Origin: Desulfuromonas sp. KJ2020
Lineage (GTDB): Bacteria > Desulfobacterota > Desulfuromonadia > Desulfuromonadales > SZUA-540
DNA: 64,000 nt
NCBI RefSeq assembly: GCF_024197615.1
Contig: NZ_JAKUKE010000003.1
Coordinates: 217,192-281,191, forward strand
Direction: 5' to 3'
Position numbers and translations under genes: made by a program. The notes beneath the pieces are model-generated. The model ran no database searches, was not told the origin of the DNA, and saw nothing but the letters and a program-made list of their open reading frames with translations. Positions within the stretch are counted from its first letter, which is position 1, and every line of letters starts with the position of its first letter. Of the stretch, positions 45,626 to 57,547 are shown piece by piece.

Positions 45626-48001
45626 ATGAGAGACGGACGCTTCAGTGCCTTCTGTCCCCTGTTCTTTTTGGCTGCGGGGATCCTGCTGGCTCCCTTTGGG
45701 GGACCTTCCCCCGCCGTTGCCGCTCTTGCCGCCGTTCTGGTGGCTGTATGGCTGGTTCTGCGCCGTTTTGACGCGGCGCTCTTTCTGCTGCCGGCCGCTC
45801 TCGTCTTTTTTGGCTTCTCCCTATATCATCACCACCTTTCTCCACCTCTTACCTCTCAGGATGTCCGCTCCTTTGCCGACGGCGAGGCCGTGTCGGTGCA
45901 AGGCCGGGTGACCGCCATAGAAAACCGCTCTCTGGGCCGCTCTACCCTCAATGTTGATGTTTCTCAAATCGAGCGTCGTCGGATCGGGGTAAACTGCCGC
46001 GGCATGGTTCGCGTCTTTATTGAAGAGGGCGAGCCGACCGTCCGCATGGGGGATTCCGTCCGCTTCTATGCCCGACTGAAAAGGCCTCGCTCTTTCGGGA
46101 CGCCCGGTGAATTCGATTTTCCCCGACACCTAGCCCGCCAGGGCATTTATGTGACGGCTGCTTTGGAGCGTTTTGAGGATGTGGTGCTGGTCCAGCAATC
46201 TATAGGATTTTCCATGGCGGATTTTCTGGCACAGCAGCGGGGTAGGGTGGTTCGGCTCATCGACGGGGCGGTTTCAGAGGAGTTGTCCCCTTTTGTCAAG
46301 GCTCTTGCCGTTGGAGAGAAAAGCGCACTGCTCCCCGCGCAGCGTGATCTGTTGTCCCGCGGGGGAGTGTCGCATCTCTTTGCCATCTCGGGTTTGCACC
46401 TGGGGATTATCGCGTCCTTTTTCTATGGCATCGGCCGTTTCTTTTATTGCCGCTCGGAAACGCTGCTGCTTCTGGCCCCCCCAAGGCGCCTGCTGCCCGT
46501 GGTGATTCTCCCTCTGCTCGCCGGCTATCTATTCCTGACGGGCCGCGCTATTCCGACCCAGCGGGCGTTTCTCATGGCTGTTGCCGTGGCTCTGTTCTGT
46601 CTGAGTTCACGGCGCACCAACCCCCTTCATCTGTTGGGGACGGTCGCTTTTCTTTTTTTGCTGGTCAGCCCGCTGTCTTTGTACGAAGCCTCTTTTCAGC
46701 TTTCTTTTGCCGGTGTTTTAGGCATCATGCTGGGGGTGCCTCGCTTAAGTGCGGCCTTGAAGTTATACCATTGGCCTCTGCCTCTGAAATGGGTCACCCT
46801 GCTTCTGCTCACTACCATGACGGCAACCCTGGCGACGGCGCCCCTGGTCGCCTTGCATTTTCACATGTTTTCCCCTGCCGGTCTTCTGGCCAACCTGGTG
46901 GCTGTTCCGGCTGTCGGTTTTATCGCCGTGCCTCTGGCGCTTATGGGGGCTCTTTTGAGTCCCCTCAGTCCTCTGCTGTCGAACGTGGCTTTTGCCGTCT
47001 GCGGAGAAGTGGTTTCCACCGTACTGGTCGTCCTGCATTTTCTGCTTTCTTTTCCCCTGCTCGACAGCGTAAATGTATTCCTCTCGCCAAAAGCCTTGCT
47101 CTGTCCCGTCTTGCTGCTGATTCTCGTTTTTCTTCCCTGGTCAAGGTTTTATCGATTGCGCATAGTTTTGGCCTGTGCGGCCCTGTTGCTTTTCTTCCTC
47201 CCTCAGACTACCTCGCCGGTCCTTTCTCTGACGGTCTTTTCTGTCGGCCAGGGGGAGTCTCTGCTCTTGTCGACGCCTGATGGCAAGCATCATCTGATCG
47301 ATGGGGGAGGCCTCCACAGTGAAACGTTTGATGTGGGAGACCGCTTGCTGCTGCCAGCTTTGGCCCGCCTCGGGATATCGGCGCTCGACTCCGTCATCCT
47401 GACCCATGCCCACCCGGATCACTATCTTGGTCTGGGGGCTGTTCTGTCCCGTTTCCCGGTAGGCACCTTCCGGACGGCCTTGCGTAGGGAGGAGCTGCCA
47501 GAAAGCCTTCGGGATTCCCTGCTGATGGCCCAGGTTCCCCTTGAGACGCTACCGGCAGGATGGATGCATGACAGTGTCGATTGTTCTGCCAGGTTGAGCC
47601 TCTATGTGCCACCCCAGATCGGCAACATCAATGATCGCTCCGTGGTGTTGCTCGCCTCCTTGGGTGAGGCGAGCCTCCTGTTGACCGGAGATCTGGAGTC
47701 CGCCGGTGTTGGCGAATTGCTGGACAATCTTTCTCATGATTCAGTCCAGTTGCTCAAGTTGCCCCATCATGGCAGCCGTCATTCTTCTGCCGAAGCTCTT
47801 TTGGAAGCCCTGAAGCCGCAAATGGTTTTTACCTCGGTTGGCTTGGCAAATCGCTACGGCTTTCCTCATGAGCCAGTGGTGAATGCGCTGACCTCCCAAG
47901 GGATTTCTTTTTATCGCACGGATTGGAACGGCACCTTACGGTTTGTCAGTGACGGGAAAGACTGGCAGGTGTATCCGTGGCGATCCAGGCTTTTCCGTTG
48001 A
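45626..48001 (+). CDS. comEC: ComEC/Rec2-family DNA uptake channel protein
   Basis: A 791-residue polytopic protein. The N-terminal part (hydrophobic helices plus an OB-like soluble DUF4131 segment, about 75-160) is followed by the Competence channel core (about 225-490, KALAVGEKSAL and HLFAISGLHLGI) and a C-terminal metallo-beta-lactamase domain (about 525-770). The metal motif THAHPDH near 592-598 is intact, as are HHGS and the ending YPW. Single-stranded DNA transport is the known role. Other competence genes are not in the window, so natural transformation cannot be claimed. The ribosome site is weak. Confidence 0.95.
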   Translation: MRDGRFSAFCPLFFLAAGILLAPFGGPSPAVAALAAVLVAVWLVLRRFDAALFLLPAALVFFGFSLYHHHLSPPLTSQDVRSFADGEAVSVQGRVTAIENRSLGRSTLNVDVSQIERRRIGVNCRGMVRVFIEEGEPTVRMGDSVRFYARLKRPRSFGTPGEFDFPRHLARQGIYVTAALERFEDVVLVQQSIGFSMADFLAQQRGRVVRLIDGAVSEELSPFVKALAVGEKSALLPAQRDLLSRGGVSHLFAISGLHLGIIASFFYGIGRFFYCRSETLLLLAPPRRLLPVVILPLLAGYLFLTGRAIPTQRAFLMAVAVALFCLSSRRTNPLHLLGTVAFLFLLVSPLSLYEASFQLSFAGVLGIMLGVPRLSAALKLYHWPLPLKWVTLLLLTTMTATLATAPLVALHFHMFSPAGLLANLVAVPAVGFIAVPLALMGALLSPLSPLLSNVAFAVCGEVVSTVLVVLHFLLSFPLLDSVNVFLSPKALLCPVLLLILVFLPWSRFYRLRIVLACAALLLFFLPQTTSPVLSLTVFSVGQGESLLLSTPDGKHHLIDGGGLHSETFDVGDRLLLPALARLGISALDSVILTHAHPDHYLGLGAVLSRFPVGTFRTALRREELPESLRDSLLMAQVPLETLPAGWMHDSVDCSARLSLYVPPQIGNINDRSVVLLASLGEASLLLTGDLESAGVGELLDNLSHDSVQLLKLPHHGSRHSSAEALLEALKPQMVFTSVGLANRYGFPHEPVVNALTSQGISFYRTDWNGTLRFVSDGKDWQVYPWRSRLFR

Positions 48002-48055
48002 CAGAAATCCGCGGTTTTGTTAGCGTCAGCCTGTAATCAAAGGGGGCCTTCCTGG

Positions 48056-49426
48056 ATGAAAAAACCCACCATACTGGTTGTTGATGATGAGCTATTCTTC
48101 CGCCGGATGTATTCCGAGTTGTTGAGTGAGGAAGGCTATATTGTCGAATCCTTTGCCTCCGGTACTGCGGCTCTTGAGCGGGTTGCCATGGGGGGGGTGG
48201 ATGTTCTCCTGACCGACATGGTTATGCCGGATATCGGCGGCCTGGAAGTTCTTTACCAGGTTCGCAACATGGAGAATCCTCCCGAAGTCATCCTGGTGAC
48301 CGGGCATGCTACGTTGGAAACCGCTATTAAGGCCCTCAAGGGGGGCGCCCGGGATTATCTCATCAAGCCCTTTAATCCCGAAGAGCTGCGGCATGTGGTA
48401 CGGTCGTGCCTCGATCAGGTCCGCCTTCTGGACGAAAATACCCTTCTCAAAAGTCAGATACGCCTTTACCAGAAAGGGCAGAATCTTGCATCCTTTCTGG
48501 ATATTGATAAATTGCTGCCTCAGGCGGTGAATACCCTGCTGAAGGAAATTGGTGCCGGTCGCGGATTTGCCATGCTCCTGTGTGATGGAGAGCGACTGCG
48601 TCTGGCGGGGTTGGAGGGTGTGGAAGCGCTTGGGGCGTTATCTTTGGCTATGTCCATTCGGCCCCATCTGCCAGGACTGACCTCCGTCCGCATCCTTCAG
48701 GCATCTGATCTGGATTCGCGGCCGGACTGGCCGGTGAATGTCCAGGAAGCCTGTCTTTTCCCTCTTTTTCTGTCCCGTGAATTGAAGGGGGCTATCGTAG
48801 TCTTTAATCCCGTCGAGGGAGGGTTGCCGCGTCCGCTGCCCAAGGAAAACCTCACTTTTTTGTCGGATCAGGCTGCCTTGGCTTTCGAGAACTCACTGCG
48901 TTACCAGGATGTTCAGCAGCTTATCTATATCGATGATCTTACCGGCCTGTTCAATTATCGCTATCTGCAGATTGTGCTGGAACAGGAAATCAGACGGGCC
49001 GAACGTTTCAAACTCAAATTTGCTCTGGTCTTTATCGACATAGATCACTTCAAGGAAGTCAACGACACCCATGGCCATCTGGCTGGGAGTGCGGCGCTGA
49101 AAGAGGTTGGCAGTCTTCTTCACCGGGCTGTTCGTGAGGTCGATTCATTGTTTCGTTATGGCGGGGACGAATTTACTGCTCTGCTCATCGAGACGGATGC
49201 CAAGGGGGCTGCCCTGGTGTCGGAAAGAATACGCAAGGTCATAGAAGAGCATGTTTTTCTGGAAGATATGGGGTTGGAATGCCGCCTGACCGCCACGGTG
49301 GGGAGTGCTATTTTTCCTGATGACGCCGACGATCGAAACAGCATCGTCGATTTGGCCGACCGGGCAATGTACGAAGGGAAAAAAATACGTAACGTGATTC
49401 GCGGGGCCTGGGAAATCAGGTCCTGA
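48056..49426 (+). CDS. receiver-GGDEF diguanylate cyclase response regulator
   Basis: A 456-residue cytoplasmic response regulator. The receiver (1-120) has the acidic pair VVDDE, phosphoacceptor Asp54 (LLTDMVMPD), VTGHAT and the lysine of LIKPFN. A GAF-like region follows (about 145-285, GRGFAMLLCDGERLRL). The GGDEF domain (about 290-450) has RYGGDEF near 366-372, so it should make c-di-GMP. The usual RxxD inhibitory site is not obvious. The start at 48056 lies 54 bases after comEC and has GGGGG upstream; no partner histidine kinase is adjacent. Confidence 0.93.
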   Translation: MKKPTILVVDDELFFRRMYSELLSEEGYIVESFASGTAALERVAMGGVDVLLTDMVMPDIGGLEVLYQVRNMENPPEVILVTGHATLETAIKALKGGARDYLIKPFNPEELRHVVRSCLDQVRLLDENTLLKSQIRLYQKGQNLASFLDIDKLLPQAVNTLLKEIGAGRGFAMLLCDGERLRLAGLEGVEALGALSLAMSIRPHLPGLTSVRILQASDLDSRPDWPVNVQEACLFPLFLSRELKGAIVVFNPVEGGLPRPLPKENLTFLSDQAALAFENSLRYQDVQQLIYIDDLTGLFNYRYLQIVLEQEIRRAERFKLKFALVFIDIDHFKEVNDTHGHLAGSAALKEVGSLLHRAVREVDSLFRYGGDEFTALLIETDAKGAALVSERIRKVIEEHVFLEDMGLECRLTATVGSAIFPDDADDRNSIVDLADRAMYEGKKIRNVIRGAWEIRS

Positions 49427-49601
49427 TCTGCCGGTTCAAGCCTCCTGACCCCTCTGCCTGGGGGACCTCCTTCTCCATGACATTGGAATGCGGTTAATTC
49501 TAGCCATGAAGGAGCCCTGTGCCTTAAGGGTTTGGCTGACCTTGTGGTGATCCCGGCTTCGTGTGCCTGTTGTATAACCATAAATAAAGAGGAAAAGATC
49601 A

Positions 49602-50861
49602 GTGAGTATTACAGGTATCAAGGGGATGAACGATATCCTGCCGGGCGAGGTGGAGACCTGGCAATTTCTCGAACGCAGCGCTCGGAAGGTCTTCGGGGCC
49701 TACGGATTTGCTGAAATCCGCGTCCCGGTGGTTGAGAAAACCGAGCTATTTTGCCGCTCAATCGGTGAAACAACCGATATCGTTGAGAAAGAGATGTATA
49801 CGTTCAATGATAAAAGCGCAAATTCCTTGACCTTGCGTCCGGAAGGGACCGCACCGGTCATGCGTTCCTATATTGAACATAAAATGTACGCACAGGATCC
49901 GGTGGCCCGGCTTTACTACATGGGTCCCATGTTCCGTTACGAGCGCCCACAGAAAGGCCGCTACCGCCAGTTTCATCAGATTGGCGCCGAGATAATCGGG
50001 GTGGAGGATCCCCGGGTTGACGCCCAGGTGCTGGCCATGCTGATTCATTATTTCGAAGAGGTCGGCATTGGTGATGTCGAGCTGCAGGTGAATTCCTTGG
50101 GATGTGCAGAGTGTCGTCCCGGCTTCCGTCAAACGCTGGTGGAGTTTCTGCAGGAGCGTCTCGATTCTCTCTGCGAAGATTGCCGCCGGCGGTATCAGAC
50201 CAATCCGTTGCGTGTTCTGGACTGCAAGGCGACCGGCTGCAAAGAGGCCACCGCCCAGGCGCCGTCGGTTCTGGATCATCTCTGCTCAGGTTGTGATGAC
50301 CACTTTTCCCAGGTTCAAACCTATCTGCGCCTGCTGAATACCCCCTTCACGATCAATCCCCGGATGGTACGCGGGCTCGACTACTATACCAAGACCACTT
50401 TTGAAATGGTCACTACGCGACTTGGCTCCCAGAATGCGGTGGCGGCTGGCGGACGTTATGACGGTCTTATCGCCGACCTCGGGGGGCCTTCTCTGCCCGG
50501 TATCGGTTTTGCGATGGGGTTGGAGCGCCTGGTTCTGATGAAGGGAGACGATCACGAGCCGGCTTCGAGGGCGGATGTCTTTTTAGCGGCTATGGGAGAA
50601 ATGGCCAGCCAGAAGGCCTTTGTCCTTATGTCTGCTCTTCAGCGTCACGGTCTGCATGCGGAGATGGATTTTTCCGGAAAGAGTCTCAAGGCGCAAATGA
50701 GACGGGCTGGCAAACTCGGGGCTCGTTTTGTCGTGATTGTCGGGGAAGAGGAGTTGGCCCGTAACGTGGCCCAGCTCAAGGATATGGACAACGGTAATCA
50801 GGCCGAGGTCGTCTTTGACCGCCTTGAGGAAGAACTGCGCGCGAGAGTGCTCGGAGCATAA
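49602..50861 (+). CDS. hisS: histidyl-tRNA synthetase
   Basis: A 419-residue class II synthetase. Motif 1 is MRSYIEHKM (near 88-96), motif 2 is GPMFRYERPQKGRYRQFHQI (near 107-126), the histidine A-site is VRGLDYYTKTTFE, and motif 3 is GIGFAMGLERLVL. The N-terminus GIKGMNDILP is typical. It starts at GTG with GAGG upstream. It is 103 bases before aspS, the usual hisS-aspS pairing, though aspS also has its own promoter. Confidence 0.97.
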   Translation: MSITGIKGMNDILPGEVETWQFLERSARKVFGAYGFAEIRVPVVEKTELFCRSIGETTDIVEKEMYTFNDKSANSLTLRPEGTAPVMRSYIEHKMYAQDPVARLYYMGPMFRYERPQKGRYRQFHQIGAEIIGVEDPRVDAQVLAMLIHYFEEVGIGDVELQVNSLGCAECRPGFRQTLVEFLQERLDSLCEDCRRRYQTNPLRVLDCKATGCKEATAQAPSVLDHLCSGCDDHFSQVQTYLRLLNTPFTINPRMVRGLDYYTKTTFEMVTTRLGSQNAVAAGGRYDGLIADLGGPSLPGIGFAMGLERLVLMKGDDHEPASRADVFLAAMGEMASQKAFVLMSALQRHGLHAEMDFSGKSLKAQMRRAGKLGARFVVIVGEEELARNVAQLKDMDNGNQAEVVFDRLEEELRARVLGA

Positions 50862-50873
50862 CGGAATCTTGTC

Positions 50874-50903
50874 TTGACGCCAAGCAAAAAGGCTCTGTAT
50901 AAT
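50874..50903 (+). promoter_or_regulatory. aspS promoter
   Basis: TTGACG (50874-50879), an 18-base spacer, then a perfect TATAAT (50898-50903), about 60 bases before the aspS GTG. Confidence 0.75.
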
Positions 50904-50964
50904 TTCGTTTTGCTTGATTTCGCCACGGTTCGGTGGCCGATTTAACCATTTTGGAGGACAGGGC

Positions 50965-52752
50965 GTGAACGACATTCTTGGTGACTGGAAAAGAAGCCAT
51001 TATTGCGGGCGTGTTACCGCTGCAGATATCGGCAAGGACGTTTGTCTCATGGGGTGGGTGCAGCGTCGCCGCGACCATGGCGGGCTTATTTTTATTGATC
51101 TCCGCGATCGGGAAGGGATCGTTCAGCTGGCCCTGGATCCAGACCGGGACCCCGAAGCCCACACCAAGGCCGACCGGGTGCGCAATGAATATGTCATCGC
51201 GGTGCGCGGGGTCGTTTCCCCCCGGCCCGAGGGGACGGTCAATCCCAAAATGTTCACTGGCGAGGTCGAGGTGGAGGTCCGGGAGTTGCGCGTTCTCAAT
51301 ACGGCCAAGACCCCTCCTTTTATGATCGACGAATATGCCGATGTGGCGGAAAATATCCGTCTCAAGCACCGCTATCTTGATCTGCGTCGTCCAGGCATCC
51401 AGAGCAATCTCATGCTGCGTCACCGGGTCGCTCGTACCGTTCGCACCTATCTTGACAATCAGGGTTTTCTGGAGATCGAAACTCCGGTGCTGACCAAAAG
51501 TACACCTGAAGGCGCTCGTGACTACCTTGTCCCCAGCCGTGTCAACCCTGGCACTTTCTATGCTCTGCCTCAATCCCCCCAGCTGTTCAAGCAGCTCCTC
51601 ATGGTCTCCGGCTATGATCGCTATTGTCAGATCGTCAAATGTTTCCGTGACGAGGATTTGAGGGCGGACCGTCAGCCGGAGTTTACTCAGATTGACTGCG
51701 AGATGAGCTTTGTCAACCGCGATGACGTGATCGCTGTCATGGAGGGGATGATCGCCGAGGTTTTTCGCGTCGCCATTGGGGTGGAGGTTGTCCTGCCCAT
51801 GCCCCGCATGACCTATGCCGAAGCCATGGCCCGCTACGGGGTGGATAATCCGGATCTGCGTTTTGACCTGGAACTGGTGGAGATCTCCAATCTGGTCAAG
51901 GATTCCGGTTTTAAGGTCTTTGCCGATGTGGTCAAGGGTGGCGGTATCGTCAAAGCCCTCAACGTCAAGGGGTGTGCCTCCTTTTCCCGTAAAGAGATCG
52001 ATGATCTCACGGAGTTTGCCAAAATTTATGGGGCCAAAGGTCTCGCCTACGTCAAGGTCACCGAGGATGGGTGGCAGTCTCCGATCGCCAAGTTTTTCTC
52101 CGAACAGGACCTCGCGGCGCTGAATCGTGTTTTGCGCGCCGAGGTCGGCGACCTTCTGCTCTTTGTCGCCGATAGCTACAAGGTCACCAACGAAGCGCTG
52201 GGGCGACTGCGTGGCCACTTGGGGCACAAGCTTGGCCTGACCAGCAAGAATGACTTCAAGTTCGTGTGGATCACCGATTTCCCCCTTCTTGAGTGGGACG
52301 GAGAGGCACGGCGGCATGTGGCGGTGCACCACCCCTTTACTGCGCCGATGGATGAAGACATGCCCCTGCTCGATGGAGATCCCGGCAAGGTGAGGGCCAA
52401 GGCCTACGATCTGGTGCTCAATGGCTCGGAGATCGGCGGTGGCAGCATTCGTATCCATGATCAGGCTGTGCAGAGCAAGATGTTCGACCTCATGGGGATC
52501 GGACTCGAGGAGGCCAGGGAGAAGTTTGGATTTCTGCTCGATGCCCTTGAATTCGGAGCGCCCCCTCACGGAGGAATTGCCTTCGGGTTGGATCGGCTTG
52601 TCATGATTCTGACCGGTTCCGATTCCATTCGGGACGTCATTGCTTTTCCGAAGACCCAGAAGGCTACCTGTCTGATGTCTGAGGCGCCCAATGTGGTGGA
52701 CGAAAAACAGCTGCGTGAGCTTTCGATTCGCCTGGCCAGCCGCCCCAAGTAG
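50965..52752 (+). CDS. aspS: aspartyl-tRNA synthetase, non-discriminating type by signature
   Basis: A 595-residue bacterial-type class II synthetase with an N-terminal OB-fold, motif 2 ([20 protein letters not shown]), a GAD domain (about 305-405) and motif 3 ([11 protein letters not shown]). In the anticodon domain, RRRDHGG places His38, and RPEG places Gly90, at the positions that I align to His31 and Gly82 of Pseudomonas aeruginosa AspRS. That combination marks a non-discriminating enzyme that also charges tRNA-Asn, for GatCAB to convert. The GTG at 50965 has GGAGG eight bases upstream. Confidence 0.96.
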   Translation: MNDILGDWKRSHYCGRVTAADIGKDVCLMGWVQRRRDHGGLIFIDLRDREGIVQLALDPDRDPEAHTKADRVRNEYVIAVRGVVSPRPEGTVNPKMFTGEVEVEVRELRVLNTAKTPPFMIDEYADVAENIRLKHRYLDLRRPGIQSNLMLRHRVARTVRTYLDNQGFLEIETPVLTKSTPEGARDYLVPSRVNPGTFYALPQSPQLFKQLLMVSGYDRYCQIVKCFRDEDLRADRQPEFTQIDCEMSFVNRDDVIAVMEGMIAEVFRVAIGVEVVLPMPRMTYAEAMARYGVDNPDLRFDLELVEISNLVKDSGFKVFADVVKGGGIVKALNVKGCASFSRKEIDDLTEFAKIYGAKGLAYVKVTEDGWQSPIAKFFSEQDLAALNRVLRAEVGDLLLFVADSYKVTNEALGRLRGHLGHKLGLTSKNDFKFVWITDFPLLEWDGEARRHVAVHHPFTAPMDEDMPLLDGDPGKVRAKAYDLVLNGSEIGGGSIRIHDQAVQSKMFDLMGIGLEEAREKFGFLLDALEFGAPPHGGIAFGLDRLVMILTGSDSIRDVIAFPKTQKATCLMSEAPNVVDEKQLRELSIRLASRPK

Positions 52753-52758
52753 TCCGTC

Positions 52759-52787
52759 GCCCCCTGTCCCGTTTCTTGTGAGGGGGC
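52759..52787 (+). terminator. weak hairpin after aspS
   Basis: GCCCCCT pairs with AGGGGGC around a 15-base loop, with only a mixed pyrimidine tail (TCCTCTTCT). Terminator function is doubtful. Confidence 0.3.
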
Positions 52788-52831
52788 TGATCCTCTTCTG
52801 AGTTCTCGGCTGAGGAAGGTTTTGTCGTTAA

Positions 52832-53539
52832 ATGTACAAGTTTTTGGTCCTTTTGTTTCTGTTTGTGTTGGGGGGGTGCGCTTCGCTCCCCCAGCACGAG
52901 CTTCGGGTGGCCAGAGAATCCGTCGCTCAGGCTTATGCTGTCGGCGCGCCGCAGTTAGCCCCTCTTGAATACCGTTCGGCCAGTACGGCCCTTTATGATG
53001 CGGAAAAATATATCCATGCCGGTGACTACCGGCAGGCTCGCCAGATCCTTCCCTTGGCCCAGGCCCATGCCCGCCGGGCGATATCCAGGTCTCTCGACGA
53101 AGCCGCGCGTCTTCGTGAACTCGAGGCCGCTCAGGCCGCCGAACGGGCATCCCTGTCCATAAAAACCCCCGTGAAAAAAAAGCCTACCAGACCGGCTGCT
53201 CCCAAGGTGCCGGATTCTTCCACGGCGGAAAGTCCCGCCGACAAGGATCTTTCGCCAGCAACGCCAGTGCTGGCGCCGCAATATACTGTTGTGGGTGGCG
53301 AAAATCTCTGGTCTATTGCGGCGAAAGAGGAAGTTTATGCGGATGGTCTCTTGTGGCCGCTTCTTTATAAGGCCAATCGGGACCAGATCAAGGATCCCCG
53401 CCAAATATATCCGGGCCAGGTTTTGAGTATTCCCCGAGATCTCAGTGCCGAGGCAATGGACGAGGCGCGGGAGAAGGCCCGAAGGTCGGACATATTTCCG
53501 GTAGACATCATGTTGAAGCCCAGAGGGTTAGTTGAGTGA
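52832..53539 (+). CDS. LysM-domain lipoprotein with DUF4398-like helical region
   Basis: A 235-residue lipoprotein. The signal ends in LGGC with the lipidated Cys at residue 16. A helical repeat region (about 25-110, YRSASTALYDAEKYIHAGDY and ARQILPLAQAHARRAI) resembles DUF4398. A Pro/Lys-rich linker is followed by a LysM domain (about 150-200, YTVVGGENLWSIA through YPGQVLSIP). It is probably anchored in the outer membrane and bound to peptidoglycan. A GGAAGG lies upstream at a slightly long distance. A promoter for icd begins about 64 bases after it. Confidence 0.87.
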   Translation: MYKFLVLLFLFVLGGCASLPQHELRVARESVAQAYAVGAPQLAPLEYRSASTALYDAEKYIHAGDYRQARQILPLAQAHARRAISRSLDEAARLRELEAAQAAERASLSIKTPVKKKPTRPAAPKVPDSSTAESPADKDLSPATPVLAPQYTVVGGENLWSIAAKEEVYADGLLWPLLYKANRDQIKDPRQIYPGQVLSIPRDLSAEAMDEAREKARRSDIFPVDIMLKPRGLVE

Positions 53540-53602
53540 TTCTCTGCTGAAATCAGGGCCTTTTGGGGGTTGTAAACGACCCGATAGCCGCCATGTTTTT
53601 TC

Positions 53603-53631
53603 TTGACACTCCCAGGTCTTTTGCATACTGT
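53603..53631 (+). promoter_or_regulatory. icd promoter
   Basis: TTGACA (53603-53608), a 17-base spacer, then TACTGT (53626-53631). The -10 lies inside the near-palindrome at 53622-53636. The leader to the icd start is about 165 bases. Confidence 0.65.
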
Positions 53632-53636
53632 ATACA
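53622..53636 (+). promoter_or_regulatory. near-palindrome shared with the acnB promoter, candidate operator
   Basis: TGCATACTGTATACA is symmetric around its central T except at one pair. Its first 14 bases occur in reverse complement at the acnB promoter (60506-60520 region). Confidence 0.6.
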
Positions 53637-53794
53637 CGATTAACTGGATGGTTTTGTTTGGTCCGGTTAATTAACTGTTTGTTGTATCAGGGGTTTGTGG
53701 CAAGTCCCGGTCGCGTGCCCTGGCGGGGCAATCGGAGATCGGCTTGATTTTGCTGATATTGTTGGACCTCTGGCGATGCTGGCATAAAAACTAA

Positions 53795-56035
<2,241 letters not shown>

Positions 56036-56042
56036 TTCATAG

Positions 56043-57065
<1,023 letters not shown>

Positions 57066-57085
57066 CCCAAGTTTCAGTGATTGTT

Positions 57086-57125
57086 GCAAAAGAAGGGCAA
57101 TGGCAACATTGCCCTTCTTTTGCAT
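57086..57125 (+). terminator. very long perfect hairpin after mdh
   Basis: An 18-bp perfect stem (TGCAAAAGAAGGGCAATG with its complement) closed by the tetraloop GCAA. The CTTCTTTT run lies in the 3' arm, followed by ATTTG. It marks the end of the icd-mdh transcript. Confidence 0.8.
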
Positions 57126-57153
57126 TTGAATTGTTGGATAAAATGTGTATACT
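57126..57153 (+). promoter_or_regulatory. kor operon promoter
   Basis: TTGAAT (57126-57131), a 16-base spacer, then TATACT (57148-57153). The -10 region, GTGTATACTGCA, shares GTATAC and flanking bases with the icd and acnB sites. Confidence 0.6.
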
Positions 57154-57329
57154 GCACCCGTTTTTTGGGTGGAAACAGTGTTTGCACGATGTCAAAGTGG
57201 AACACTTTTTCACAAAAGGCATGTTTCAGGTGGTTCGACCCTGATCAAAATCAGGGCATTGTGGATTCTGGTAACGTTTTGTCCGGCCGCGTTTAGCGCG
57301 GTAAAAACTCGCAAAGGAGAAAAGCGGTA
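57154..57329 (+). promoter_or_regulatory. long structured 5' leader of the kor operon
   Basis: About 175 untranslated bases with three short hairpins: CACCC/GGGTG (57155-57172), a perfect CCCTGAT-CAAA-ATCAGGG (near 57239-57256) and CCGCG/CGCGG (near 57286-57301). I do not recognise a known riboswitch. Confidence 0.45.
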
Positions 57330-57521
57330 ATGAGCAGTCCGAGAGTGGAAGTGATCGAAAGGTACTGCAAGGGGTGCAGCATTTGTGTGGAGTTCTGCCC
57401 CACCAAGGTCCTGGAGATGGATGCCTTTCTGGTAAAGGTTGCCAAGCCTGAGGCCTGCATCGCCTGCATGCAGTGCGAATTGCGGTGCCCCGACTTTGCT
57501 ATCAAAGTCTTCAAAGATTAA
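57330..57521 (+). CDS. korD: 2-oxoglutarate:ferredoxin oxidoreductase, ferredoxin-like delta subunit
   Basis: A 63-residue protein with two [4Fe-4S] sites: CKGCSICVEFCP (residues about 13-24) and CIACMQCELRCP (about 43-54). It passes electrons from the KorAB active site to external ferredoxin. First gene of korDABC; GGAG lies ten bases upstream. The next gene starts 26 bases after its stop. Confidence 0.94.
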   Translation: MSSPRVEVIERYCKGCSICVEFCPTKVLEMDAFLVKVAKPEACIACMQCELRCPDFAIKVFKD

Positions 57522-57547
57522 TTTAAAACTTTAGGAGGTCGGTTAAC

